Source: Corallococcus silvisoli
GTDB lineage: Bacteria; Myxococcota; Myxococcia; Myxococcales; Myxococcaceae
Direction of reading: 5' to 3'
DNA length: 64,000 nucleotides
Assembly (NCBI RefSeq): GCF_009909145.1
Contig: NZ_JAAAPJ010000012.1
Span: 248,001-312,000, forward strand
The translations under genes were made by a program, and so were the position numbers. Under the pieces are notes generated by a model. It was given only the letters and a program-made list of their open reading frames with translations, did no database searches and was not told the origin of the DNA. The number at the start of each line of letters is the position of its first letter. The first letter of the stretch is position 1. Positions 33,635-42,701 of this stretch are shown piece after piece.

Positions 33635-33647
33635 CGAAGCCGCGTCG

Positions 33648-34498
33648 TCAGGCCGCGTTCAAGGCCGCGCCGTGGTGGCGCAGGTGGTCCTCCATGAACG
33701 TGGAGATGAAGTAGTAGCCGTGGTCGTACCCCTCCTGCATGCGCAGCGTGAGGGGCTGGCCCGCCGCCGCGCATGCGTCCTTGAGGTAGTGCGGGAGGAG
33801 CTGATCCGGCAGGAACTTGTCCTTCGTCCCCTGGTCCACGAGCAGCGCGGGGACGCGCCGGCCGGACTTCAAGAGCTCCGTGGCGTCGTACTCGCGCCAC
33901 GCGCGCTCATCCGGGCCCAGGTAGCCCCCGAAGGCCTTCTTTCCCCACGGGCTCTGGATGGGCGCCCCGATGGGCGCGAACGCGGACACGGAGCGGTAGC
34001 GGCCCGGGTCGCGCAGCGCGGTGACGAGCGCGCCGTGCCCGCCCATGGAGTGGCCGAAGATGCCCTCGCGGTCCATGCGCGCGGGGAAGTGCGCGCCGAG
34101 GATGCCGGGCAGCTCCTTCGTGATGTACGTGCCCATCCGGTAGCGCGCCCTCCACGGCTCCTGCGTGGCGTCCAGGTAGAAGCCCGCGCCGGTGCCGAAG
34201 TCCCAGTCCGCGTCCTCGCCCGGGATGTTGGCGCCGCGCGGACTGGTGTCCGGCGACACGAGCATCAGCCCCAGCTCGGCCGCCACGCGCTGCGCGCCGC
34301 CCTTGGTGGGGAAGGTCTCCTCGGTGCAGGTGAGGCCGGCCAGGTAGTAGAGCACGGGCACCGGGCCCTGCTTCGCCTGGGGCGGGGTGAAGACGCTGAA
34401 GCGCATCTCGCCGCCGCAGGCCTCGGACGGGTGCTTCCAGAAGGACTGCGTCCCCCCGAAGCACGCGTGCTCGCTGACGAGCGTCGGAGCGACGGCGC

Positions 34499-34502
<4 letters not shown>
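33648..34502 (-). CDS. fghA: S-formylglutathione hydrolase
   Basis: This 284-residue esterase carries the family nucleophile elbow GHSMGG, the early YYLAGLTCTEE segment with the oxyanion-hole and glutathione-binding residues, and the catalytic Asp and His in the closing part (EGYDHGYYFISTF). It hydrolyses S-formylglutathione to formate and glutathione, completing formaldehyde detoxification. Its ATG overlaps the frmA stop (ATGA at 34499-34502), so the two proteins are made together in a two-gene operon. The repressor gene frmR seen in enterobacteria is absent nearby. Confidence 0.95.
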
Positions 34503-35611
<1,109 letters not shown>

Positions 35612-35711
35612 GGTGCGGCTCCAGTCAGAGGGGGAACGAAGCCCCCCACTGTAGAAGCCGCGCACCGCGTCGGCCGCGAAAAAGGTGGGGCCCCACACAA
35701 TGGGTCCACCG

Positions 35712-36479
35712 CTACACGGAGATGAGGCCCTTTCGGATGCCCTCGGTGACGGCCTCCACGCGGTTCGTCACCTCGAGTTTCCGGTAGATGTGCTCCAGGT
35801 GCGTGCGGATGGTGGCCTTGGAGAGGGACAAGAGCCGCGCCGCCTCGCTGTTGGACACGCCCTTGGCGATGAGCTGGAGGATCTCCCGTTCGCGATCCGA
35901 CAGGGGCTTGAGCAGCGGCTCCTGCGCGGAGGCGTCCTCGGCGCCCGGCGCGGACGCGGAAGGGGCGGGGGGCTCCGCGGCGGACGGGGCCACGGCCAGG
36001 GGCTCGGTGGGCACGGGCGTCGTGTCCGGCTCCACGCGGAAGTGGCGCAGGAGGCGCCGCGCGAGGTTCGGCTGGATGACGGTGCCGCCCGCGCGCACCT
36101 CCTTGATGGCCTCCACGATCTTGTCCACCGTGGCGCCCTTGAGCAGGTAGCCGGAGGCGCCGGCCTTCACCGCCTCCAGGACCTTGTCCTCCTCGTCGAA
36201 GATGGTGAAGATCAGGATCTCCATCTTCGGGAAGCGCGCCTTCACCTCGCGCGTGACGTCGATGCCGCTCATGCGCGGCAGCCCCAGGTCCAGCAGCAGC
36301 ACGTCCGGCTTCGCGCGCGCCACCTCCTCCAGCGCGGCCTCGCCCGACAGCGCGGTGCCCACGATGTCGATGTCCGGGTGGCCCTCGAAGAGGCGCAGCT
36401 GGTTCTTCAGGATCTTGGTCTGGTCCTCCACGACGAACACGCGGATGGGCAGGGCAGGGGCGGTCGGGTTCGCGTCCAC
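35712..36479 (-). CDS. NarL/LuxR-type response regulator
   Basis: This 255-residue regulator has a receiver domain (residues about 10-130) with phospho-acceptor Asp64 in PDVLLLDLGLP, a Ser/Thr at FTIFD and the Lys at LLKGA. A Pro/Ala-rich linker of about 40 residues follows, and then a LuxR helix-turn-helix (LSDREREILQLIAKGVSNSE, then ATIRTHLEHIYRKLEVTNR). It is cotranscribed 20 bases after its histidine kinase. The linker is unusually long for the NarL group. Targets are unknown. Confidence 0.93.
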   Translation of the reverse strand: MDANPTAPALPIRVFVVEDQTKILKNQLRLFEGHPDIDIVGTALSGEAALEEVARAKPDVLLLDLGLPRMSGIDVTREVKARFPKMEILIFTIFDEEDKVLEAVKAGASGYLLKGATVDKIVEAIKEVRAGGTVIQPNLARRLLRHFRVEPDTTPVPTEPLAVAPSAAEPPAPSASAPGAEDASAQEPLLKPLSDREREILQLIAKGVSNSEAARLLSLSKATIRTHLEHIYRKLEVTNRVEAVTEGIRKGLISV

Positions 36480-36499
36480 GGTTCAGGCTCCGGTGCGTG

Positions 36500-37783
36500 T
36501 CAGGCGGAAAGGCAGGGAAGGGAGAAGGCCACCTGGGCGCCGGCGCCGGGCGCCGAGTCCACCACGATGGAGCCCCCGAGCTTCATGGCCCGCTCGCGCA
36601 TGTTGAGCAGGCCGTAGTGGCCACGCGGCGTCCGGCCCGGGTCGAAGCCCTTGCCGTTGTCGCGCACGACCAGGTGCACGCCCTCGGTGCTGAAGTCCAG
36701 GCGCACCTGGACCTCCTTCGCCTCGGCGTGCTTCGCGGCGTTGGCCAGGCACTCCTGGAGGATGCGGAACAGCGCCAGCTGCGCGTCCGGGGGCAGCTTG
36801 CGCGCGTGGCCGGTGCGCTCGAAGCGGATGTCCTGGCCGGTGCGGTCGCGGAACGTCTTGACGTAGTCCTCCAGCCCCTGCGCCAGCTCGAAGTCGTCGC
36901 GCATCATCCGCAGGTTGCGGCGCAGCTCCTCGATGGACTCCTCCGCGGTGGCCTTCATCTCGCGGATCTCCGCGCGCAGCCCGTCCTCGCGCGCGAGGTT
37001 CAGGATGTACTCCGCCTGGATGATCATCGACGACAGCGACGCGCCCAGGCCGTCGTGGATCTCCCTCGCCAGACGGTTGCGCTCCTCCACCACCGCCAGC
37101 TCCTTCAGGTCGCCCTGCAGGGACACCACCTCGCGGTGCGCGGTGGCCTCGCGTTCGTTCAGGTACACGAGCACGTAGACGATGATGAAGTTGAGGCCCA
37201 GGTACCAGAGCAGCGTGAGCAGCTCCACCGCCGTCACGGAGCGGTTGAGGAGCAGGTCCAGGCGCGTGGTGATGGGCAGCGCCAGCAGCGGGGGCAGGAT
37301 GGCCAGCGGCTTGGGGAAGAGGATGGCGAAGAGCGTGGTGAACAACAGCTGCGTCGCCAGCAGCGGGCTCTGGAGGCCGCCGCCCACCAGGGGCCGCGCG
37401 ATGAGCACCACGGTGATGAGCAGGTCGCAGCACAGCGACAGGTACGTCACCCACCGGCCCGCCTTCGGGTGGTCGATGACGAGCAGGTTCGCGACGCTGT
37501 ACATCAGCATCGCGAAGTAGCCCAGGAAGGAGACGGGGCCGTCGAAGCCGAAGTAGCCGCTCCACGCGGGCACCGCGAGGATGAGCAGGCCCAGCGTGAG
37601 GAACATCATCCGCGCGTAGAACAGCGCGCGGGCCCGGGCGACGAAGCGGTCCTGCTCCCAGGAGGCCGCGGCCTGCTCCGCGGACACGTTGTCCGTGAGG
37701 TTGCGGCGCTCCAAGACGGCGCGGACGCGGGCCTTCAAGTCATGGGCCGGGTGCTCGTCGCCGGGTCGCAGGTCGCTGTCCAT
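36500..37783 (-). CDS. Membrane sensor histidine kinase, NarX/DesK type (HisKA_3)
   Basis: This 427-residue kinase has about five or six membrane helices between residues 57 and 205 (RMMFLTLGLLILAV first), with no large extracellular domain, so it probably senses something in the membrane. The phospho-acceptor is His243 in LAREIHDGLGASLSSM, the HisKA_3 signature. The HATPase_c domain has the N-box LANAAKHAE and G1 box DNGKGFD. It is the first gene of a two-gene reverse-strand operon with the NarL-like regulator. Confidence 0.93.
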   Translation of the reverse strand: MDSDLRPGDEHPAHDLKARVRAVLERRNLTDNVSAEQAAASWEQDRFVARARALFYARMMFLTLGLLILAVPAWSGYFGFDGPVSFLGYFAMLMYSVANLLVIDHPKAGRWVTYLSLCCDLLITVVLIARPLVGGGLQSPLLATQLLFTTLFAILFPKPLAILPPLLALPITTRLDLLLNRSVTAVELLTLLWYLGLNFIIVYVLVYLNEREATAHREVVSLQGDLKELAVVEERNRLAREIHDGLGASLSSMIIQAEYILNLAREDGLRAEIREMKATAEESIEELRRNLRMMRDDFELAQGLEDYVKTFRDRTGQDIRFERTGHARKLPPDAQLALFRILQECLANAAKHAEAKEVQVRLDFSTEGVHLVVRDNGKGFDPGRTPRGHYGLLNMRERAMKLGGSIVVDSAPGAGAQVAFSLPCLSA

Positions 37784-37875
37784 TCGGCCGGCAGCTTACG
37801 GGAGCTTCCCCAGGGAGCGGAATTCCCAGCAAGCTGCCAGGTCGGCGGCCGGGCGGGTGCGGACGGGCGAGGGGG

Positions 37876-38286
37876 CTACTTCGGGGCGCCCGCGTCGACG
37901 CACGCCTTCTTCGCCTCTGGCTGGCGCGAGAGGACGAAGTCCAGGCGGTCGTGGCTCTCGCCGGTGCGCTCGTCGAAGAGGGGCGAGCCGCCCGCGTACA
38001 TGGTGCCCTTGGGGCTGCCGAACCGGTCCAGGTTGTGGGACTTGAGCCAGCCGTCCACGCAGGACTCCAGGGCCAGCCGGTCGCTGGCGCCGGAGTCGTA
38101 GCTGGGGTCGGACGTGCCGGCCTCGGCGGTGGCCGTCGGGGCGGCGGCCTCACGGCCCGACTGGAGCTCCCCCTGGACGGTGCCCGTCTGGGTGGCCGCG
38201 TCGGGGCTCTCCCCGGTGTTCTTGTGGCAGCCGACAGCCAGGGACAGCAGGGTGGAAAACACGAGCGCGCCGGTCAGGTTTTTCAT
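37876..38286 (-). CDS. Secreted lipoprotein, unknown function
   Basis: This 136-residue protein has a lipobox LAVGC with Cys at residue 20. Residues 21-67 are Ser/Thr/Ala/Asp-rich and likely disordered. The last 65 residues have one Cys pair (LESCVDG and KKACVDAG) and polar content. No family is recognised. The 92 bases after the stop contain inverted segments (CAGCTT and AAGCTG, GGGA and TCCC) that may form the 3' hairpin before the histidine kinase gene. It is divergent from the E1-like gene at 38422. Confidence 0.65.
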   Translation of the reverse strand: MKNLTGALVFSTLLSLAVGCHKNTGESPDAATQTGTVQGELQSGREAAAPTATAEAGTSDPSYDSGASDRLALESCVDGWLKSHNLDRFGSPKGTMYAGGSPLFDERTGESHDRLDFVLSRQPEAKKACVDAGAPK

Positions 38287-38421
38287 ATGTCCTGGCTGGT
38301 GAGGGCCGCTTGTGAAGGCGGCGGTGGCGACAACGGGAGTGAAGGCTTCGGGACCGTCCTGGAGTCCGGACGTTCAGTCGCCGCACCATATTCGTTTCGT
38401 TCCTCGCGGAGCACCAGTCCC

Positions 38422-39198
38422 ATGCACGGTTCCCCGGACACCGACCACCACGCACGCATTCCCCACGCGACCCGCATCGAGCGCGCGCGGGTGCTCGTCG
38501 TGGGGGCGGGCGGCCTGGGCTGTCCCGCGTCACTCGCGCTGGCGCAGGGCGGAGTGGGCCACCTGACGCTGGTGGATCCGGACCGGGTGGACGTGACGAA
38601 CCTGCCCCGCCAGCTCTGGCACCGCACCGCGGACGTGGGCCGCTCCAAGGCCGAGTCCGCCGCGGCCGGCCTCCTGCGCGCCTTTCCCGGCTTGAGCGTG
38701 GAGGCCCTGCCCGAGCGGCTGGACGCGGGCAACGCGGAGGGCCTCTTCCGGGCGCACGACCTGGTGGTGGACGCGACGGACGGCGTGGCCACCAAGTTCT
38801 TCCTGTCGGACGTGGCGGTGCTCACCGGCGTGCCCCTGGTGTACGGCGGCGTGCTGCGGATGCAGGGGCAGGCCCTGCGCATCGACCCCGGAGGCCCCTG
38901 CCTCAGGTGCCTCTACGAGGACGTTCCGCCCCCGGACGCGGTGCCCACCTGCGCGCAGGCGGGCGTGTTGGGCGCGATGGCGGGGCTCATCGGCGCGGTG
39001 CAGGCGCTGCTCGCGCTGGAGCTGCTCGCCGGCGCCGCGAGCGGGCCGCGCGGCCAGTCCACGCTGCACGTGCTCGACGGCGAGACGCTGGAGGGGCGCG
39101 CCGTGACGGTGACGCGAGCGCCGGACTGCCCCGGGTGCGCCATCCAGTCCCTGCCCCCGTTCCCTTCGTCCCTGGAGGACACCGCATGCCCGACGTGA
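38422..39198 (+). CDS. ThiF/MoeB-type E1-like activating enzyme, active subunit
   Basis: This 258-residue protein has the complete adenylation core of MoeB/ThiF: GAGGLG at 28-33, Asp52 in LVDPDRVDVTNL, Arg63 (LPRQ), Lys76 (GRSKAE) and the Mg-binding region DATDG at 117-121. Zinc-site Cys pairs are C160/C163 and CPGC near residue 242, and Cys177 (PTCAQAGVLG) sits at the thioester position. What is missing is the N-terminal R-Y-x-R-Q arginine finger found at the start of typical MoeB proteins; residues 1-24 here are His/Asp/Arg-rich and unrelated. There is no C-terminal rhodanese domain. It is first in an operon with TusA-like, CysO-like, pseudo-E1 and JAMM genes. Confidence 0.85.
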   Translation: MHGSPDTDHHARIPHATRIERARVLVVGAGGLGCPASLALAQGGVGHLTLVDPDRVDVTNLPRQLWHRTADVGRSKAESAAAGLLRAFPGLSVEALPERLDAGNAEGLFRAHDLVVDATDGVATKFFLSDVAVLTGVPLVYGGVLRMQGQALRIDPGGPCLRCLYEDVPPPDAVPTCAQAGVLGAMAGLIGAVQALLALELLAGAASGPRGQSTLHVLDGETLEGRAVTVTRAPDCPGCAIQSLPPFPSSLEDTACPT

Positions 39199-39425
39199 CG
39201 GCGACGTTGGACATCACCCGCGAGGTGTGTCCGATGACCTACGTGCGCACCAAGCTGAAGCTGGAGTCGCTGCCCCCGGACGCGCTGCTGGAGGTGCTGC
39301 TCAAGGGCGAGGAGCCCCTGAAGAACGTGCCCCGCAGCGCCGCGGACGAGGGGCATGACGTGGTGTCGCTCGCGCCGCGCGGTGACGGCACGCACCGGCT
39401 GGTGCTGCGGAAGCGGGGGAGGTGA
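39186..39425 (+). CDS. TusA-like sulfur carrier protein
   Basis: This 79-residue protein carries Cys15 followed by Pro16 (REVCPMTYVRTKLKLES), the conserved sulfur-carrying cysteine of TusA-like proteins. The usual CPxP motif is altered: CPMT replaces the second Pro. The rest fits the two-layer alpha/beta fold (LLEVLLKGEEPLKNVPRSA). Such proteins move persulfide sulfur between enzymes. It overlaps the ThiF stop by 13 bases and is followed 3 bases later by the CysO-like gene, so it is probably the sulfur donor for that carrier in place of the missing rhodanese. Confidence 0.85.
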   Translation: MPDVTATLDITREVCPMTYVRTKLKLESLPPDALLEVLLKGEEPLKNVPRSAADEGHDVVSLAPRGDGTHRLVLRKRGR

Positions 39426-39428
39426 GCC

Positions 39429-39701
39429 ATGGCCACGATTCGCGTTCCCACCCCCATGCGGACGCTCACGCGCAACCAGGCCGAGGTCCAGGCCACCGGC
39501 GCCACCGTCGGGGACGTGCTGCGCGACCTGGACGCGCGCTACCCCGGCATGGGCGCGCGCCTGTTCGATGAGAAGGGCGCGGTGCGCCGCTACGTGAACA
39601 TCTTCCTCAACGACGAGGACGTGCGCGCGCTGAGGGCCCTGGAGACGCCGGTGAAGGACGCGGACCGGATCACCCTCATCCCCGCGATGGCGGGAGGCTG
39701 A
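39429..39701 (+). CDS. MoaD/CysO-like sulfur carrier protein
   Basis: This 90-residue ubiquitin-fold protein ends in Gly-Gly (AMAGG), the residues that are adenylated and thiocarboxylated. Its closing part, VNIFLNDEDVRALRALET, then TLIPAMAGG, resembles mycobacterial CysO more than MoaD of molybdopterin. In the CysO pathway the thiocarboxylate supplies sulfur to O-phosphoserine and a JAMM peptidase then frees cysteine. A JAMM gene is two genes downstream. CysM is not visible nearby, so the acceptor could be different. Confidence 0.9.
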   Translation: MATIRVPTPMRTLTRNQAEVQATGATVGDVLRDLDARYPGMGARLFDEKGAVRRYVNIFLNDEDVRALRALETPVKDADRITLIPAMAGG

Positions 39702-39708
39702 AGGCGTC

Positions 39709-40341
39709 ATGGCGCTGCGTGAGGATCAGATTCTCCGCTACTCCCGGCAGATCCTCCTGCGGGACGTGGGCGGCCGCGGACAGGAGGCCCTGCTGTCGGG
39801 AGGCGCGCGCGTGGACGGCCTGGGCGCGTCCGGCCTCACGGCGGCGGCGTACCTCGCGGGCGGCGGCACCCCGGTGACGGGCGTGGGCACCCTGACGATG
39901 GGGCCCTGGTCCCCGGGGTTCCTCGCCTCGGCGCACGACGTGGGTCGGCCCGTGCCGGAGGTGCTGGCGCGCGTGGTGCCAGAGGTGAACCCGGACGCGG
40001 TAGGCACCCCGGGAGGCGGGCTGCTCGCGGAGCTGCCGGCGGCATGGAGCGGCGAGGGGCCCTGGGTCGCGCTGGGCGGTGACGGCGCGCGCGGCGCGGT
40101 GGTGTTCCGGGGCGCGGACGGCTGCGTCTGGTGCTTCGGCGAGACGGTGCGCCACCTGGGCACGCCGCCAGACGGGGCGTTGGGCGTGGCGCTGGGGGCC
40201 CTGGGCGCGCTGGTCTTCCAGCGGCTGCGGTTGGGCCTGGGCCCGGCGCTGGGTGGAAAGTGGCTGGGCGCGCCCGGCGCGATGTCGGACCTGGAACCGC
40301 GCCGGTGCTCGCGCTGCGCGGCGGCGGACCCGAAGCCCTGA
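39709..40341 (+). CDS. Degenerate MoeB-like protein, inactive E1 partner
   Basis: This 210-residue protein starts like MoeB (REDQILRYSRQILLRDVGGR at 4-23) and keeps the arginine-finger segment RYSRQ at 10-14 that the ThiF protein lacks. The nucleotide loop is changed to GLGASGL (37-43), the acidic residues that bind ATP-Mg are missing, Lys of the GRxK motif is Val (GRPV), and no Cys is present at the thioester position. Both zinc Cys pairs (C139/C142 and C200/C203) remain. So it probably cannot adenylate but may dimerise with the 38422 protein and supply the finger. It starts 7 bases after the CysO-like gene. Confidence 0.75.
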   Translation: MALREDQILRYSRQILLRDVGGRGQEALLSGGARVDGLGASGLTAAAYLAGGGTPVTGVGTLTMGPWSPGFLASAHDVGRPVPEVLARVVPEVNPDAVGTPGGGLLAELPAAWSGEGPWVALGGDGARGAVVFRGADGCVWCFGETVRHLGTPPDGALGVALGALGALVFQRLRLGLGPALGGKWLGAPGAMSDLEPRRCSRCAAADPKP

Positions 40342-40793
40342 TCCCCGCCTTCCCACCGGAGGTCGTCGCGCGGATGGTCCGCCACCTGGAGGCGACGTGG
40401 CCTCACGAGGGCTGCGGCGTGATCCTCCAGGAAGGGGCGGGGCAGGGCGGCGCCTGGCGGGTCGTCCTGCTGCCCAACGCCTCCCCCACGCCACGCGTCG
40501 CCTACGCCTTCGCCCCGGAGGCGTGGCTCCAGGTCTGCCTGGACGCGGAGGCCCGCGGCGAGACGGTGGCGTGCGTCTTCCACTCCCACGTGGACGCCGC
40601 CGCCGTCTTCTCCGCCGAGGACCGCCGACAGGCCGCGCCGGAGGGCGTCCCACTCCTGCCGCACGTGTCGTATGTGGTGATCGCCATACATCGCGGACGG
40701 GTGGACTCGGCCTCCCAGTCCAAGTGGCGCGGGGACGGTTTTCAGACTGTTCCGCTTACAGTGCCGGATTTCAGGTTTGAAAAACCTGTGTAA
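40305..40793 (+). CDS. JAMM/MPN+ metallopeptidase (M67, Mec-like)
   Basis: This 162-residue peptidase has a full zinc site: Glu35 in PHEGCGV, His93 and His95 (FHSH), Ser103 and Asp106, spaced HxH-x7-S-x2-D as in the JAMM signature. Prokaryotic JAMM proteins near ThiS/CysO carriers remove an amino acid or tag from the Gly-Gly end; Mec does this for CysO-cysteine. The GTG at 40305 overlaps the pseudo-E1 by 37 bases and keeps the first conserved Pro-Glu segment; an ATG at 40374 would be too short to include it. Likely last gene of the operon. Confidence 0.8.
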   Translation: MLALRGGGPEALIPAFPPEVVARMVRHLEATWPHEGCGVILQEGAGQGGAWRVVLLPNASPTPRVAYAFAPEAWLQVCLDAEARGETVACVFHSHVDAAAVFSAEDRRQAAPEGVPLLPHVSYVVIAIHRGRVDSASQSKWRGDGFQTVPLTVPDFRFEKPV

Positions 40794-40845
40794 GGGCAGG
40801 GACTTGCCTGACCGGCACCCCCACCTGCGGAAAGGTGGGTCCGAA

Positions 40846-40875
40846 TTGTCAAGTCACTGGGTTTTCGTCTATAAA
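40846..40875 (+). promoter_or_regulatory. Promoter of cysC
   Basis: TTGTCA (40846-40851) and TATAAA (40870-40875) are separated by 18 bases, 75 bases before the cysC ATG. Before it, at 40820-40840, is a hairpin (CCCACCT and AGGTGGG) that may end the upstream operon. Confidence 0.6.
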
Positions 40876-40950
40876 GCGGGGGTCTACTGGATCTGCCGCG
40901 TCCCACGCCGCGTGCAAGAAGCGCTCCGGACGCAGGGAGTTTGAACCCTT

Positions 40951-41706
40951 ATGGCCCCCAACACTGGATTCACCCTCTGGCTGACCGGCATGTCCGGGAC
41001 CGGGAAGAGCACGACGGCCGCCTACATCGCGGCCCGCCTCCGGCAGGTCGGACGCAACGTGGAGGTCCTCGACGAGGGCGAACTCCAGAACGACCTGTGG
41101 GCTGGCATCGGCGACACCAAGGATGAGCGCAACATGGTGGTGCGCCGCCTGGGCTTCGTCGCGGGCCTGCTCGCCCGCAACGGCGTGGCGGTGCTGGTCC
41201 CCTCGGTGAGCCCCTACAAGTCGAGCCGCGAGGAGGTGCGCCGCTCGGTGGGCAAGTACGTGGAGGTCTACGTCGACTGCCCCACGGAGAAGCTCATCGA
41301 GCGCGACACCACCGGCAAGTACAAGAAGGCGCTCAACGGGGAGATCCCGAACTTCATCGGCATCACGGAGCCGTACGAGCCGCCCACCTCGCCCGAGGTG
41401 ACCATCTACTCCGACACGGAGTCGGTGGAGGACGGCGGGACGAAGATCTTCCAGGCGCTGCTGGACCTGGGGCTGATGTCCACGGACGAGCTGAAGACCA
41501 TCACCGGCAAGAAGATGAAGGCCAACCCGCTGCCGCCGAAGAAGGCCCGCCGCGACGAGGAGGCCCCTCCGGCCCGCGTCCTCGCCAAGGCCCCCAAGGC
41601 GGACAAGGGTTCCAAGGGCGCCAAGGCGCGTCCGGCCACCCGCGCCGCCCGCGTGGGCAAGCCGGCCCCGGCGGCGAAGAAGGCCGCCAAGCGCAAGGCC
41701 CGGTAA
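40951..41706 (+). CDS. cysC: Adenylyl-sulfate (APS) kinase with basic C-terminal tail
   Basis: This is a 251-residue protein. Residues 1-165 are an APS kinase with P-loop GMSGTGKST (13-21), and the SVSPYKSSREEVR segment that holds the active Ser in the family. It phosphorylates adenylyl sulfate to PAPS, the sulfate donor and reduction substrate. Usual length is about 200; the extra 65 residues are Lys/Ala/Pro-rich, for example KAPKADKGSKGAKARPATRA, much like histone H1 or DNA-binding tails. No sulfurylase genes (cysD/cysN) are adjacent. It has its own promoter. Confidence 0.92.
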   Translation: MAPNTGFTLWLTGMSGTGKSTTAAYIAARLRQVGRNVEVLDEGELQNDLWAGIGDTKDERNMVVRRLGFVAGLLARNGVAVLVPSVSPYKSSREEVRRSVGKYVEVYVDCPTEKLIERDTTGKYKKALNGEIPNFIGITEPYEPPTSPEVTIYSDTESVEDGGTKIFQALLDLGLMSTDELKTITGKKMKANPLPPKKARRDEEAPPARVLAKAPKADKGSKGAKARPATRAARVGKPAPAAKKAAKRKAR

Positions 41707-41798
41707 GGCCCCACCGCTGACCTTCTTTCGTTGAAGGGCTCCAGGTTGCACGTGCGATGCGCGTGCAATCCGGGGCCCTTTCGTTTTAGGAGTCCCCC

Positions 41799-42701
41799 AT
41801 GCTGAGCCCCGAGCGGATTGAGGCCCTGTGTGAAGCGTCCCTCCCCAAGCTGGAGGCGATGCGCGAAGCCCTGCGCGCGCAGGGCAGCGCCCTGGTGGCG
41901 TTCTCTGGCGGCGTGGACTCCACGTTCGTGCTCAAGGTCGCCGTGGAGGTCCTGGGCGAGCGGGCCCTGGCCCTGACCGCGCTCTCGGCGTCCGTCGCGC
42001 CGGAAGAAGAGCGCGAGGCGCGTGAGCTGGCGGCCCGCCTGGGCGCCCGGCACGTCGTCGTCTCCAGCAACGAGCTGGCGAACCCCAACTACGCCGCCAA
42101 CCCCACCAACCGCTGCTACTTCTGCAAGACGGAGCTGTACGACCTCTGCGAGGCGAAGCGCGCGGAGCTGGACCTCACGGTGGTGCTGGACGGCTTCAAC
42201 GCGGACGACTTCAAGGATCACCGCCCCGGCCACAAGGCCGCGAAGGAGCACCGGGTGGTGTCCCCCCTGGCGCAGGCCGGGCTGACCAAGGACGAGATCC
42301 GCGCCTGGAGCCGCAAGCTGGGGCTGCCCACCTGGGACAAGCCGCAGATGGCGTGCCTCGCGTCGCGCATCCCCTACGGCACGTCCGTCACGCGCGACCG
42401 GCTGTTGCAGATCGCCGCCGCGGAGTCGGAGCTGCGCGCCCTGGACTTCAAGCAGTTCCGCGTGCGCTACCACCAGGACGTGGCGCGCATCGAGCTGGCC
42501 AGCGAGGAGTACCCGCGCTTCTTCGAGGCCAGCGTGCGCGAGCGGATCAACGGCGCCTTCAAGTCCCTGGGCTTCAAGTTCGTGGCCCTCGATCTGGAGC
42601 CCTTCCGCTCCGGCCGCCTCAACGAGGCCGCCGGCATCGCCCCCGCCGCCGGGGCAGGGCAGGGGCGTCCCGAGGGCTTCCCGCTCCCGGTGGTGGGGTG
42701 A
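41799..42701 (+). CDS. larE: LarE-type ATP-dependent sacrificial sulfur transferase
   Basis: This 300-residue PP-loop protein has the ATP-pyrophosphatase loop SGGVDS at 36-41. Cys186 (QMACLASRIPYG) is at the position of the sacrificial cysteine in Lactobacillus LarE, and Cys106 and Cys109 (NRCYFCK) are conserved too; with Cys186 they could instead hold an iron-sulfur cluster that supplies sulfur, as described for some LarE proteins. LarE inserts sulfur into the nickel-pincer cofactor of lactate racemase. No larB/larC gene is visible in the window, so it could have another target. It follows cysC by 92 bases. Confidence 0.85.
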   Translation: MLSPERIEALCEASLPKLEAMREALRAQGSALVAFSGGVDSTFVLKVAVEVLGERALALTALSASVAPEEEREARELAARLGARHVVVSSNELANPNYAANPTNRCYFCKTELYDLCEAKRAELDLTVVLDGFNADDFKDHRPGHKAAKEHRVVSPLAQAGLTKDEIRAWSRKLGLPTWDKPQMACLASRIPYGTSVTRDRLLQIAAAESELRALDFKQFRVRYHQDVARIELASEEYPRFFEASVRERINGAFKSLGFKFVALDLEPFRSGRLNEAAGIAPAAGAGQGRPEGFPLPVVG

